A stretch of DNA of 64,000 bases from Arenicola marina (taxonomy: Eukaryota; Annelida; Polychaeta; Arenicolidae): positions 2,480,001-2,544,000 of the forward strand of contig OZ025264.1 of assembly GCA_964019135.1 (NCBI GenBank), read 5' to 3'. Shown here in pieces: positions 34,563 to 45,591 of this stretch; positions within the stretch are counted from its first letter, which is position 1; each line of letters begins with the position of its first letter. The translations under genes were made by a program, and so were the position numbers. The notes beneath the pieces are model-generated. The model worked only from the letters and a program-made list of their open reading frames with translations, did not search any database and had not been told where the DNA came from.

Positions 34563-34739
34563 AACAGCGAACATGCGCGCAGGGATATATAGCCGGCCAC
34601 CAACTTCTGCCCCGGTGAAAAAATTTGCTTCTCTCCGGATAGCCTTCAAGCTTTCAGGATTTAAATTCAAGACAGAACATACTTATTTGACATGGAGAAG
34701 AGATTGGTAATAAACAAATTACAAAATATATTACTTTAA
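34563..34739 (+). repeat. Dispersed TATA-containing repeat, copy B
   Basis: Second copy of the element at 12,245-12,422, in the same orientation. TATATA is at 34,586-34,591 in the same place as TATAAA in copy A. Similarity stops abruptly on both sides, which supports a mobile or segmentally copied unit. Confidence 0.8.
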
Positions 34740-36100
34740 TACAGCGCACAGGGGCACGGAAACACACCAAACAAATGAGGCCTAATGCTGTTATGCACAC
34801 GTGAAGCGTGATACCGTCATCCACGGAAGACAAGCAGGGCTCGTCATATTACGCATATAAGTGTAACAGTTTTTGGTCGTCATTATGTTCACTTTATTTA
34901 CTGCCCAGTGTAGGGCGTTATTTCACTAAAATAGTTTGGAAAATTAAGTTGGTATGGTGGAGCCAATCTATGCATCCATTGAGTATAAACCTAGACCAAA
35001 CCACTTCGTCGATGCGACGACTGCGGTGAGCTTTGTCGGTCACAGATAGGCTTACTTGGTCATAAACGCTAATGCCGCGAAACAAATTTAACCACTTAAA
35101 CCAAAACAAAGGCTACTAATCCATTGTCTTTCGCAGACGGACGGGTGCCAACCCAATGGCGGAGCCGAAAAGGCAAGCACTGCTGGAAGAACAGAAACAA
35201 ACATCATAGGACTATTAAAGATAATAATTAATATAATATTAGCTAGAAACACGCCGTATGCAGCCGGATAGGGGCATACTAATCGTTGGTAAACACTCAA
35301 GTTCCTTGCTCGGAAAAATTCATTCAGTTGTTAAATGAGCATGTCAAGTATAGGGTTACAAGCTCGTCACCCTTAGCGAATCGATCCCCAGGTGCAGATC
35401 GAGGGCAGGGGGTACAGGCGGGTAGCCACCGTCCCCTTTAGCCGTCCCCACCCCCCCCCCCCATTTGCCACTCCTCTACTTTGCCCTTTCTGCCACCCAT
35501 GGGGCGTCGCTTAAGACGATTCCCTCTCCCCAACCGGCCCGCCTTTTCGCTCTTGCAAACTTTGGAAAGCTAGTCTTTGCCAATCGTGCACACCCTCCAC
35601 CCCGCCCCCCCCAACCCCCATCACCTGCCTTTTCGCAAATCTTGGATCACCCGCTGCAGTGGTGAAAATAGACAACAGACAGTATACCGAGACCCAGCAT
35701 TAGATTTAGGGTCTACCCATATTGGAAATATAGGTCAAAGCATGACCTGACCTAATTAGGAAAACCGGTTGTGTACATGCGTATGCGTATTTGTTTAAGC
35801 GTGATTTTCAAACGGCATACTCGTCACAAGTCACGAATGCACCATAAATATAGTTCGCTTTTCACATTGTAATATTACAACCAAAACAATGAGCACTGAG
35901 CTATTTTTGTGACTATATACTCCATTTGCTTCAACTGGATATCACATGCTACTTTCTAGATACCAAAAGTATGTTCCTCTCCCTCAATTATCGTTCCTCT
36001 CCCCGCATTTGTAGAGACGCACTTTCAGAAAGTCGGTCGGGAACTATAGCATTTGAGATGTAGGCACATCGCGTCTGTAACCTGAGACAATGTACGTCAT
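34740..36100. other. Single-copy sequence
   Basis: Poly-C run at about 35,449-35,461 in an otherwise mixed region. No coding region or repeat supported. Confidence 0.5.
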
Positions 36101-36125
36101 GTGGAGACTGCATATACGCAGTGTT

Positions 36126-36240
36126 GATTGGCTGCTGTACTTACCACGTGATGGCTGCTCTGTGACGTCACCGGGATAAGTATCCAATCCCTGCGGGGAC
36201 CAACGTAATCAGACCACGTGGTTGGCGGTGTCACGTGGGC
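36126..36240. promoter_or_regulatory. Promoter-like cluster: CACGTG, CRE and CCAAT motifs
   Basis: Within 115 bp: ATTGG (36,127), CACGTG (36,145), TGACGTCA (36,162), CCAAT (36,184), CACGTG (36,215) and CACGTG (36,232). Density is high for the local composition. No linked exon was found; function is inferred. Confidence 0.4.
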
Positions 36241-37071
36241 GAGAACAACACGAGAGCACAAATATTCAGTCGCCAAGATTATTCCACTATGGAGCAGCAA
36301 TTATCTCAGGTTCTTAAAAGCAGATATTATGGCGATTTGGCTGCGATGTTGTAATGATAAGATTTGATATCTGCACCGGGCGCGACGTAAAAAAGCTGAC
36401 GCGTAAGTGTATTGGTAACAGAAAGGTCAAGACGCCACCCGTCTATATTATAATCAACAAGGAACAATTTCCTAGTATTTCCTAATATGTTAGGTCGGCA
36501 AACGTCGCTGCCATTTCATCCAGCAAACCTGATGTAAGTGGCCATCCAAACAATCCTGTGGAAAGGCCTCAGCAGCGCACAATACGGGTTGCGAGGGTAG
36601 CCTTTAGTCTTGGCTACTTTCGGTATTTGATGTGACGTCACAAAGGTGGAGGATATCCTGAGTGCAGGCGACACGAGAGTAAAACCTATATCCGCGGGTC
36701 TTGTTTTGTCGGAGTAGCGGAGATCTAAGATTGCTGCATCACAGTAATAGTAATCCACGCGGGTGACGCCAGCAAGCCGGACTCGCCGTCTCTCTAGTCC
36801 CTGCACAGCGTCCGTGGCCCAATGGCGTAGAGCCCCGCGTGGCGTTGTGGGGTGAGGGCTGCACACGGCACCCCGGCGGCCGGCGGACTCGGGGGTCTCA
36901 GGGCGAAGACGAAGTGCGTGTAGGGGCGCCTGGGACGGTGGACGTCATCGCGCGGATGGCTCCAGAGAGACGCTGTGTGGCTCTACCAGCACGGCGACGC
37001 CGGATCGTCTCGCGTATACCTCTAGCTCGGGACGCCCATCGCTGCATACAGATTACACGTAGTTCTGTGGT
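36241..37071. other. Single-copy, increasingly CpG-rich sequence
   Basis: Contains another TGACGTCA (about 36,632). No exon defined. Confidence 0.45.
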
Positions 37072-37140
37072 CACGTGATAGCCAATATGGCGGCGGCGGG
37101 GAGCCGGGAACATCGGGGACGAGTATGGTCGACACGCCGC
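37072..37140 (+). promoter_or_regulatory. CpG-rich start-like region with E-box, CCAAT and YY1-type ATGGCGGC
   Basis: CACGTG (37,072), CCAAT (37,082) and AATATGGCGGCGG (ATG at 37,087) follow each other in CpG-rich DNA, as in many TATA-less animal promoters. The ATG frame stays open for 97 codons of Gly/Arg-rich sequence that looks compositional, and no good donor is evident, so no CDS is called. Confidence 0.35.
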
Positions 37141-37710
37141 GGCGGCGGCGGGCGGGCGGGGAGGCGACAGTTGGGGTGCGGGGCGGCAGGACGGGGTGGG
37201 GGAGGGGGTTGGGGCGCAGGACACCGGGAAGGCGGGGTGGAGGTGGTCGGGCATGGGGTGTGGGGCGGGGGCGGCAGGGGCAGGTTTTTTTATGGTGGGG
37301 CGATAGGCTGGCTGGTGGGGTGGGGGAAACGTGACTCGGTCCGGCGAGAAGGGTGGTTGGGGTGGGGGTGGGGGTGAGGGGGCTACACGGGAGGAGGGGT
37401 GACGGCGTTGTCGACGTTGATATGGGCGGTGGTCGTAGCCAAGTCGTTTGAGGAAATGGGCCGATCGTCTAGGTTTTCCTCGCCCTCTTAAACAGGGGGA
37501 GGCCGTGGGTTGGGACGGCCGCCTCACAGTCCTTCCTACCCCACACCCCAAGCACCCGAGATGTTCTGGTGGCGCGGGGTAGTGGTGCGAAGTGGCGAGG
37601 GGTAGTGGTGCGGAGTGGCGCGGGGTAGTGGCGCGGGCTCGCGGTGCGGGGGTGGCGCGGGGTGGTGGCGCGGGGTGGTGCCGCGAAGTGGCGCGGCATA
37701 GCGAGGTGTG
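37140..37710. repeat. GC-rich low-complexity, including a 22-bp imperfect repeat
   Basis: G-rich up to 37,390; then from about 37,568 imperfect copies of AGTGGCGCGGGGTAGTGGTG. Proline/alanine/threonine-rich minus frames are compositional. Confidence 0.7.
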
Positions 37711-37713
37711 ATG

Positions 37714-37940
37714 TCCTCTAGCAGTACCTGGCACCACCTCCTGTAGCAGTACCTGGCACCACCTCCTGTAGCAGTGACTGGCACCACCTCCTGTAGCAGT
37801 GACTGGCACCACCTACCGTAGCAGTGACTGGCACCACCTACCGTAGCAGTGATTGGCACCACCTCCTGTAGCAGTGACTGGCACCACCTCCTGTAGCAGT
37901 GACTGGCACCACCTCCTGTAGCAGTGACTGGCACCACCTC
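37714..37940. repeat. 25-bp minisatellite, about 9 copies
   Basis: Unit GCACCACCTCCTGTAGCAGT plus GACTG, with TACCTG and CCTACCG variants. Confidence 0.94.
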
Positions 37941-38487
37941 ATTACTTAAGGCAGGGGGACGAGGGTGGGGAAGGGGATTGGGACGGAAAGTTGGCCCGTC
38001 AAGGATATCAACCGCAAAATCCGCCTTGAAATGAAACCTTGCGCTGGGCCGGGGGGTGGGGGAAGGGGGGGGGGTCGCCGTGTTATAACGGTGTCGCCCC
38101 TCGAGCCGCCAGCACAGGCCAGTCAGTCAGTCACTGCCGGCCGGCCCCAAGCGCCCAGCACCGCCCCACCCGCCCCGCCCGCCTCTGCTGTGCTTCGCTT
38201 GGCTTTGCTTGCTTGCTACTGCCTTGCTTTTTAAATCGATGCTGCGGACATCAACATAGAATGCTTCGTCCAGGAGTTTTTGTTTTTCCTATCGGCGTCG
38301 ACCACGTGTCGGCCAGGGCGAGACCACGACGAGACCTCGGCGAGACCTGCAAAACAATAAATGAGGAAGCGTGGAGGTCGTAACATCAAATCATAGATTG
38401 CTTTAATCGGTGTGGAAAGCGTTGGAAATCCCGCAGGAGGAGACAAGAGCTGCCTTAAGGAGAAATCTAGCAGTCGGCATCGTTCAA
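37941..38487. other. CpG-rich spacer
   Basis: Poly-G patch near 38,050-38,080, a GTCAGTCAGTCA short repeat near 38,124, and CACGTG near 38,302. No gene supported. Confidence 0.5.
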
Positions 38488-41400
38488 GAGAAGCACAGGG
38501 CGTCTTGACCTGGACCACACAGCTTGAGGGGTGCAATAAGGCCTGGTGTTGTGTATCGCTGGGATGTTTGTGTATAGAGGAGCACAGGGCGTCTTGACCT
38601 GGACCACACAGCTTGAAGGGTGCAATAAGGCCTGATGTTGTGTATCGCTGGGATGTTTGTGTATAGAGGAGCACAGGGCGTCTTGACCTGGACCACACAG
38701 CTTGAGGGGTGCAATAAGGCCTGGTGTTGTGTATCGCTGGGATGTTTGTGTATAGAGGAGCACAGGGCGTCTTGACCTGGACCACACAGCTTGAGGGGTG
38801 CAATAAGGCCTGGTGTTGTGTATCGCTGGAATGTTTGTGTATAGAGGAGCACAGGGCGTCTTGACCTGGTCCACACGGCTTGAGGGGTGCAATAAGGCCT
38901 GGTGTTGTGTATCGCTGGGATGTTTGTGTATAGAGGAGCATAGGGCGTCTTGACCTGGACCACACAGCTTGAGGGGTGCAATAAGGCCTTGTGTTGTGTA
39001 TCGCTGGGATGTTTGTGTATAGAGGAGCACAGGGCGTCTTGACCTGGTCCACACGGCTTGAGGGGTGCAATAAGGCCTGGTGTTGTGTATCGCTGGGATG
39101 TCTGTGTATAGAGGAGCACAGGGCGTCTTGACCTGGACCACACAGCTTGAGGGATACAATAAGGCCTGGTGTTGTGTATCTCTGGGATGTTTGTGTATAG
39201 AGGAGCACAGGGCGTCTTGACCTGGACCACACAGCTTGAGGGATGCAATAAGGCCTGGTGTTGTGTATCGCTGGGATGTCTGTGTATAGAGGAGCACAGG
39301 GCGTCTTGACCTGGACCACACAGCTTGAGGGGGGCAATAAGGCCTGGTGCTGTGTATCGCTGGGATGTTTGTGTATAGAGGAGGACCGGGCCTCTTGACC
39401 TGGACCACACAGCTTGAGGGGTGCAATAAGGCCTGGTGTTGTGTATCGCTGGGATGTTTGTGTATAGAGGAGCACCGGGCGTCTTGACCTGGTCCACACG
39501 GCTTGAGGGGTGCAATAAGGCCTGGTGTTGTGTATCGCTGGGATGTTTGTGTATAGAGGAACACCGGGCGTCTTGACCTGGTCCACACGGCTTGAGGGGT
39601 GCAATAAGGCATGGTGTTGTGTATCGCTGGGATGTTTGTGTATAGAGGAGCACAGGGCGTCTTGACCTGGTCCACACAGCTTGAGGGGTGCAATAAGGCC
39701 TGGTGTTGTGTATCGCTGGAATGTTTGTGTATAGAGGAGCACAGGGCGTCTTGACCTGGTCCACACGGCTTGAGGGGTGCAATAAGGCCTGGTGTTGTGT
39801 ATCGCTGGGATGTCTGTGTATAGAGGAGCACAGGGCGTCTTGACCTGGACCACACAGCTTGAGGGGTGCAATAAGTCCTGGTGTTGTGTATCGCTGGGAT
39901 GTTTGTGTATAGAGGAGCACAGGGCGTCTTGACCTGGACCACACAGCTTGAGGGGTGCAATAAGGCCTGGTGTTGTGTATCGCTGGGATGTTTGTGTATA
40001 GAGGAGCACAGGGCGTCTTGACCTGGACCACACAGCTTGAGGGGTGCAATAAGGCCTGGTGTTGTGTATCGCTGGAATGTTTGTGTATAGAGGAGCACAG
40101 GGCGTCTTGACCTGGACCACACAGCTTGAGGGGTGCAATAAGTCCTGGTGTTGTGTATCGCTGGGATGTTTGTGTATAGAGGAGCACAGGGCGTCTTGAC
40201 CTGGACCACACAGCTTGAGGGGTGCAATAAGGCCTGGTGTTGTGTATCGCTGGGATGTTTGTGTATAGAGGAGCACAGGGCGTCTTGACCTGGACCACAC
40301 AGCTTGAGGGGTGCAATAAGGCCTGGTGTTGTGTATCGCTGGGATGTTTGTGTATAGAGGAGCACAGGGCGTCTTGACCTGGACCACACAGCTTGAGGGG
40401 TGCAATAAGGCCTGGTGTTGTGTATCGCTGGGATGTTTGTGTATAGAGGAGCACAGGGCGTCTTGACCTGGACCACACAGCTTGAGGGGTGCAATAAGGC
40501 CTGGTGTTGTGTATCGCTGGGATGTTTGTGTATAGAGGAGCACAGGGCGTCTTGACCTGGACCACACAGCTTGAGGGGTGCAATAAGGCCTGGTGTTGTG
40601 TATCGCTGGGAAGCTTGTGTATAGAGGAGCACAGGGCGTCTTGACCTGGACCACACAGCTTGAGGGGTGCAATAAGGCCTGGTGTTGTGTATCGCTGGGA
40701 TGCTTGTGTATAGAGGAGCACAGGGCGTCTTGACCTGGACCACACAGCTTGAGGGGTGCAATAAGGCCTGGTGTTGTGTATCGCTGGGATGTTTGTGTAT
40801 AGAGGAGCACAGGGCGTCTTGACCTGGACCACACAGCTTGAGGGGTGCAATAAGTCCTGGTGTTGTGTATCGCTGGGATGTTTGTGTATAGAGGAGCACA
40901 GGGCGTCTTGACCTGGACCACACAGCTTGAGGGGTGCAATAAGGCCTGGTGTTGTGTATCGCTGGGATGTTTGTGTATAGAGGAGCACAGGGCGTCTTGA
41001 CCTGGACCACACAGCTTGAGGGGTGCAATAAGGCCTGGTGTTGTGTATCGCTGGAATGTTTGTGTATAGAGGAGGACAGGGCGTCTTGACCTGGACCACA
41101 CAGCTTGAGGGGTGCAATAAGGCCTGGTGTTGTGTATCGCTGGGATGTCTGTGTATAGAGGAGGACAGGGCGTCTTGACCTGGTCCACACAGCTTGAGGG
41201 GTGCAATAAGGCCTGGTGTTGTGCATCGCTGGGATGTTTGTGTATAGAGGAGCACAGGGCGTCTTGACCTGGTCCACACAGCTTGAGGGGTGCAATAAGG
41301 CCTGGTGTTGTGTATCGCTGGGATGTTTGTGTATAGAGGAGCACAGGGCGTCCTGACCTGGACCACACAGCTTGAGGGGTGCAATAAGGCCTGGTGTTGT

Positions 41401-42836
41401 GTATCGCTGGGATGTTTGTGTATAGAGGAGCACAGGGCGTCTTGACCTGGACCACACAGCTTGAGGGGTGCCATAAGGCCTGGTGTTGTGTATCGCTGGG
41501 ATGTTTGTGTATAGAGGAGCACAGGGCGTCTTGACCTGGTCCACACAGCTTGAGGGGTGCAATAAGGCCTGGTGTTGTGTATCGCTGGGATGTTTGTGTA
41601 TAGAGGAGCACCGGGCGTCTTGACCTGGACCACACAGCTTGAGGGGTGCAATAAGGCCTGGTGTTGTGTATCGCTGGGATGTCTGTGTATAGAGGAGGAC
41701 AGGGCGTCTTGACCTGGTCCACACAGCTTGAGGGGTGCAATAAGGCCTGGTGTTGTGTATCGCTGGGATGTTTGTGTATAGAGGAGCACAGGGCGTCTTG
41801 ACCTGGTCCACACAGCTTGAGGGGTGCAATAAGGCCTGGTGTTGTGTATCGCTGGGATGTGTGTGTATAGAGGAGCACAGGGTGTCTTGACCTGGACCAC
41901 GCAGCTTGAAGGGTGCAATAAGGCCTGGTGCTGTGTATCGCTGGGATGTCTGTGTATAGAGGAGGACAGGGCGTCTTGACCTGGTCCACACAGCTTGAGG
42001 GGTGCAATAAGGCCTGGTGTTGTGTATCGCTGGGATGTTTGTGTATAGAGGAGCACAGGGCGTCTTGACCTGGTCCACACAGCTTGAGGGGTGCAATAAG
42101 GCCTGGTGTTGTGTATCGCTGGGATGTTTGTGTATAGAGGAGCACAGGGTGTCTTGACCTGGACCACGCAGCTTGAAGGGTGCAATAAGGCCTGGTGTTG
42201 TGTATCGCTGGGATGTTTGTGTATAGAGGAGCACAGGGCGTCTTGACCTGGTCCACACAGCTTGAGGGGTCCAATAAGGCCTGGTGTTGTGTATCGCTGG
42301 GATGTTTGTGTATAGAGGAGCACAGGGCGTCTTGACCTGGTCCACACAGCTTGAGGGGTCCAATAAGGCCTGGTGTTGTGTATCGCTGGGATGTTTGTGT
42401 ATAGAGGAGCACAGGGCGTCTTGACCTGGTCCACACAGCTTGAGGGGTGCAATAAGGCCTGGTGTTGTGTATCGCTGGGATGTTTGTGTATAGAGGAGGA
42501 CAGGGCGTCTTGACCTGGTCCACACAGCTTGAGGGGTGCAATAAGGCCTGGTGTTGTGTATCGCTGGGATGTTTGTGTATAGAGGAGCACAGGGCGTCTT
42601 GACCTGGTCCACACAGCTTGAGGGGTCCAATAAGGCCTGGTGTTGTGTATCGCTGGGATGTTTGTGTATAGAGGAGCACAGGGCGTCTTGACCTGGTCCA
42701 CACAGCTTGAGGGGTGCAATAAGGCCTGGTGTTGTGTATCGCTGGGATGTTTGTGTATAGAGGAGGACAGGGCGTCTTGACCTGGTCCACACAGCTTGAG
42801 GGTGCAATAAGGCCTGGTGTTGTGTATCGCTGGGAT
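38488..42836. repeat. 89-bp minisatellite, about 49 copies
   Basis: The largest array here. The unit starts GCACAGGGCGTCTTGACCTG and ends in a GGGATGTTTGTGTATAGAG-like segment. Copies differ by a few substitutions (GGACC or GGTCC, CAGCTT or CGGCTT, TTTG or TCTG). The unit has no stop in any minus-strand phase and 89 is not a multiple of three, so all three minus frames stay open for more than 1,400 codons and repeat every 89 residues. That follows from one stop-free unit. The right end decays at GGGATGTTGGTTTATAAG. Confidence 0.98.
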
Positions 42837-43059
42837 GTTGGTTTATAAGACTCTATTTATGCTGCGAATATATTAGCGACGATCACACGCAATCACCGCT
42901 GAACTTCTAATCTTCGATTGTTGGGTGTTATCGGTAACAACAACGCTTTAATCTAAGCCCTAGCGCGTCATTGGGGGTTGGGGGTATGTAATAAATGGTT
43001 AAGTACAGCAACAAGGACATGGGATCTTTTTCCTGCTTGAAGACAGACATTCGGGCAAA
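42837..43059. other. Spacer between two arrays
   Basis: Mostly AT-rich; nothing recognised. Confidence 0.5.
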
Positions 43060-43970
43060 TGGGGCGCGAACCCCGGCCCGATGGCTGGTCTGGCAGAGCT
43101 CACCCCACAGTGGGGCGCGAACCCTTGCCCGATGGCTGGCCGGGCAGAGCTCACCCCACAGTGGGGTGCGAACCCCGGCCCGATGGCTGGCCTAGCAGAG
43201 CTCACCCCACAGTGGGGCGCGAACCCCGGCCCGATGGCTGGCTTAGCAGAGCTCACCCCACAGCGGGGCGCGAACCCCGGCCCGATGGCTGGCCTGGCAG
43301 AGCTCACGCCAGAGTGGGGCGCGAACCCCGGCAGGATGGCTGGCCTGGCAGAGCTCACCCCACAGTAGGGTGCGAACACCGGCAGGATGGCTTGCCTGGC
43401 AGAGCTCACCCCACAGTAGGGTGCGAACCCCGGCCCGATGGCTGGCCTAGCAGAGCTCACCCCACAGTGGGGCGCGAACCCCGGCCCGATGGCTGGCCTG
43501 GTAGAGCTCACCCCACAGTGGGGCGCGAACCCCGGCCCGATGGCTGGCCTGGTAGAGCTCACCCCACAGTGTGGCGCGAACCCCGGCCCGATGGCTGGCC
43601 TAGCAGAGCTCACCCTACTGTGGGGCGCGAACCCCGGCCCGATGGCTGGCCTGGCAGAGCTCACCCCACAGTGGGGCGTGAACCCCGGCCCGATGGCTGG
43701 CCTGGCAGAGTTCACCCCACAGTGGGGCGCGAACCCCGGCCCGATGGCTGGCCTGGCAGAGCTCACCCCACAATGGGGCGCGAACCCTGGCCCGATGGCT
43801 TGCCTGGCAGAGCTCACCCCACAGTGGGGCGCGAACCCCGGCCCGATGGCTGGCCTGGTAGAGCTTACCCCACAGTGGGGCGCGAACCCCGGCCCGATGG
43901 CTGGCCTAGCAGAGCTCACCCCACAGTGGGGCGCGAACCCCGGCCCGATGGCTGGCCTGGCAGATCTGAC
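43060..43970. repeat. Second, unrelated 51-bp minisatellite, about 18 copies
   Basis: Unit begins GAGCTCACCCCACAGTGGGG and continues CGCGAACCCCGGCCCGATGG. It is 17 codons and open on both strands (AELTPQWGANPGPMAGL-type on plus). The unit includes a short hairpin CCCCACAGTGGGG. The array ends about 50 bp before the LINE fragment. Confidence 0.96.
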
Positions 43971-44022
43971 CCGACACAACCAACGTGTATTAGCAGTGAG
44001 CTCTACATCTCTAGACTAAATA

Positions 44023-45572
44023 AACAATGTATTCCCGTCTGCATGGAAAGAAGCCAATATAACTCCAGTCTACAAAAAGTTAGACAAACAATGTATTAAT
44101 AACTATCGGCCCATATCGCTCTTGTCTAACATCGATAAAGTTATGGAAAAAATAGTTTGTGAACAGTTAGATGAATATTGTGTCGCCAATTACCTTCTAA
44201 CGTGGCGCAATGCAGGATTCAAAAAGAATGATTCAACAACCAGTCAGATGATATATATAACACATAAGATCTACGAATCTCTCGAACAAGGGAGATAATC
44301 CTTAATGGTGTTTCTTGATGTGTCGAAGGCATTCGACAAAGTGTACCACGATGGTCTACTGCATAAGCTCCAATCCATTGGCATTGAGCGTGAGCTACTA
44401 CTGTGGCTAGGTAATTCTCTCAGTGATAGAAGGCAGCGAGTTGTTATTGACGGGTCTGTGTCTCAGTGGATGTATACAAATGCAGGCGTACCGCAAGGCT
44501 CCATCTTAGGACCCACCCTTTTTCTTGTATTTGTAAACGACATCGTTGACGAACTGGAATGTGAAGTCTTTCTTTTCGCGGACGACACATCGCTATTTTT
44601 TGTGTTAGACTGTAGTCTTAATGTACAATCGGTTAATCGCGATTTACAACGCCTCTCACAGTGGGCTGATCAATGGCGCGCGACTTTCAGTAGTAATAAG
44701 ACAGAGTACATGGTTTTAGTAAAAGCTACAGTCGCATACTTCAATAGATCTTTACCTGGAAAATTCCAAACTCAGACGAGTCAATACCCACTGCCATTTA
44801 GGTTTTACTTTATCAAGTAATATGACTTGGGAAGCGCATACGCGTAATCTGATCGAGAAAGCCGGTAAATCTGTTTCCTTGTTATAACGACTCCCAAGAA
44901 AAATCGGTAGACAAACCAAGCTATCTGTCTATAAAAGCTATATACGACCGTCTCTTGAATATGGAACTGCAGTGTATCACGGTAATCTAACTAAAACCCA
45001 GACAGAGAGAGTTGAAAGGGTACAACGAAAAGCCTTACTAGCCATCAGCGGGGCCCACAGTTGCACGTCACACAGCAAGCTATAAGAGGAGGTTGGTGTG
45101 GAGAAACTTGCGCTTAGACGCAATTACTTTAGCCTGTGCATGTTGTACAAAATGGTCAATGGTGTCTGTCAACCGTACTTGGCGTCCTTACTTCCCCTAA
45201 CCAATCGCAATTCCGAATATTCCCTTCTAAATTTAAATGACATCAGAGTGCCAAAAGTAACAAAAAAATACTCCTTGAACTCATTTCTTTGGCACAGGTT
45301 CGCGAATGGAATAGCTTATCCCAAGACATCAGGCACTCGTCTTCCCTCCCCGAGTTCAAAAGCAAATTTAAGTCTGTTTTCTTCTGTCAGAATTGTGATT
45401 TGTACAACCTACAGTGTGGCGCTGAGTCGATCTACCACGCTCGGCTTCGACTCGGCCTAAGCGCTCTCAATGGCCACCGTAAGAAGTATGGTTTTATTAG
45501 CGACAACCGCTGCCCTAAGTGCAATTTAAAGCCCGAAGACAATGCTCACTTCTTACTCCAATGTTCAGCTTA
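44023..45572 (+). pseudogene. LINE A reverse transcriptase, 5' segment (decayed)
   Basis: Translated pieces give the RT order: NNYRPISLLSNIDKVMEKIV; then motif A VFLDVSKAFDKVYHDGLL (44,305 on), motif B GVPQGSILGPTLF, and the catalytic motif FADD within EVFLFADDTSLFF. Thumb-like and C-terminal sequence follows, with a CPKC...H....C knuckle near 45,510-45,570. It is inactive: stops at 44,296, about 44,885 and about 45,082, and frame changes near 44,790 and 45,298. The endonuclease and ORF1 are missing; the fragment starts just after the 51-bp array. It looks like a jockey/CR1-group element. The last 118 bp are duplicated at 50,524-50,641. Confidence 0.88.
45455..45572 (+). repeat. Left copy of 118-bp target-site duplication
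   Basis: Matches 50,524-50,641 with a single mismatch (position 7); 111 bp from 45,462 are identical. It is LINE A coding sequence and ends at CAGCTTA, directly before the tail of LINE B. Confidence 0.92.
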
Positions 45573-45591
45573 AAGAATGAATGAATCTCTT

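Noticed and set aside
37087..37377. 97-codon Gly/Arg frame from ATGGCGGC
   Set aside because: Start context is good, but the frame is G-rich low complexity without a clear donor; kept only as a promoter-like feature.
38231..42807. Three overlapping minus-strand frames above 1,400 codons
   Set aside because: They are the three phases of one stop-free 89-bp repeat unit; none has a recognisable domain or gene-like flank.
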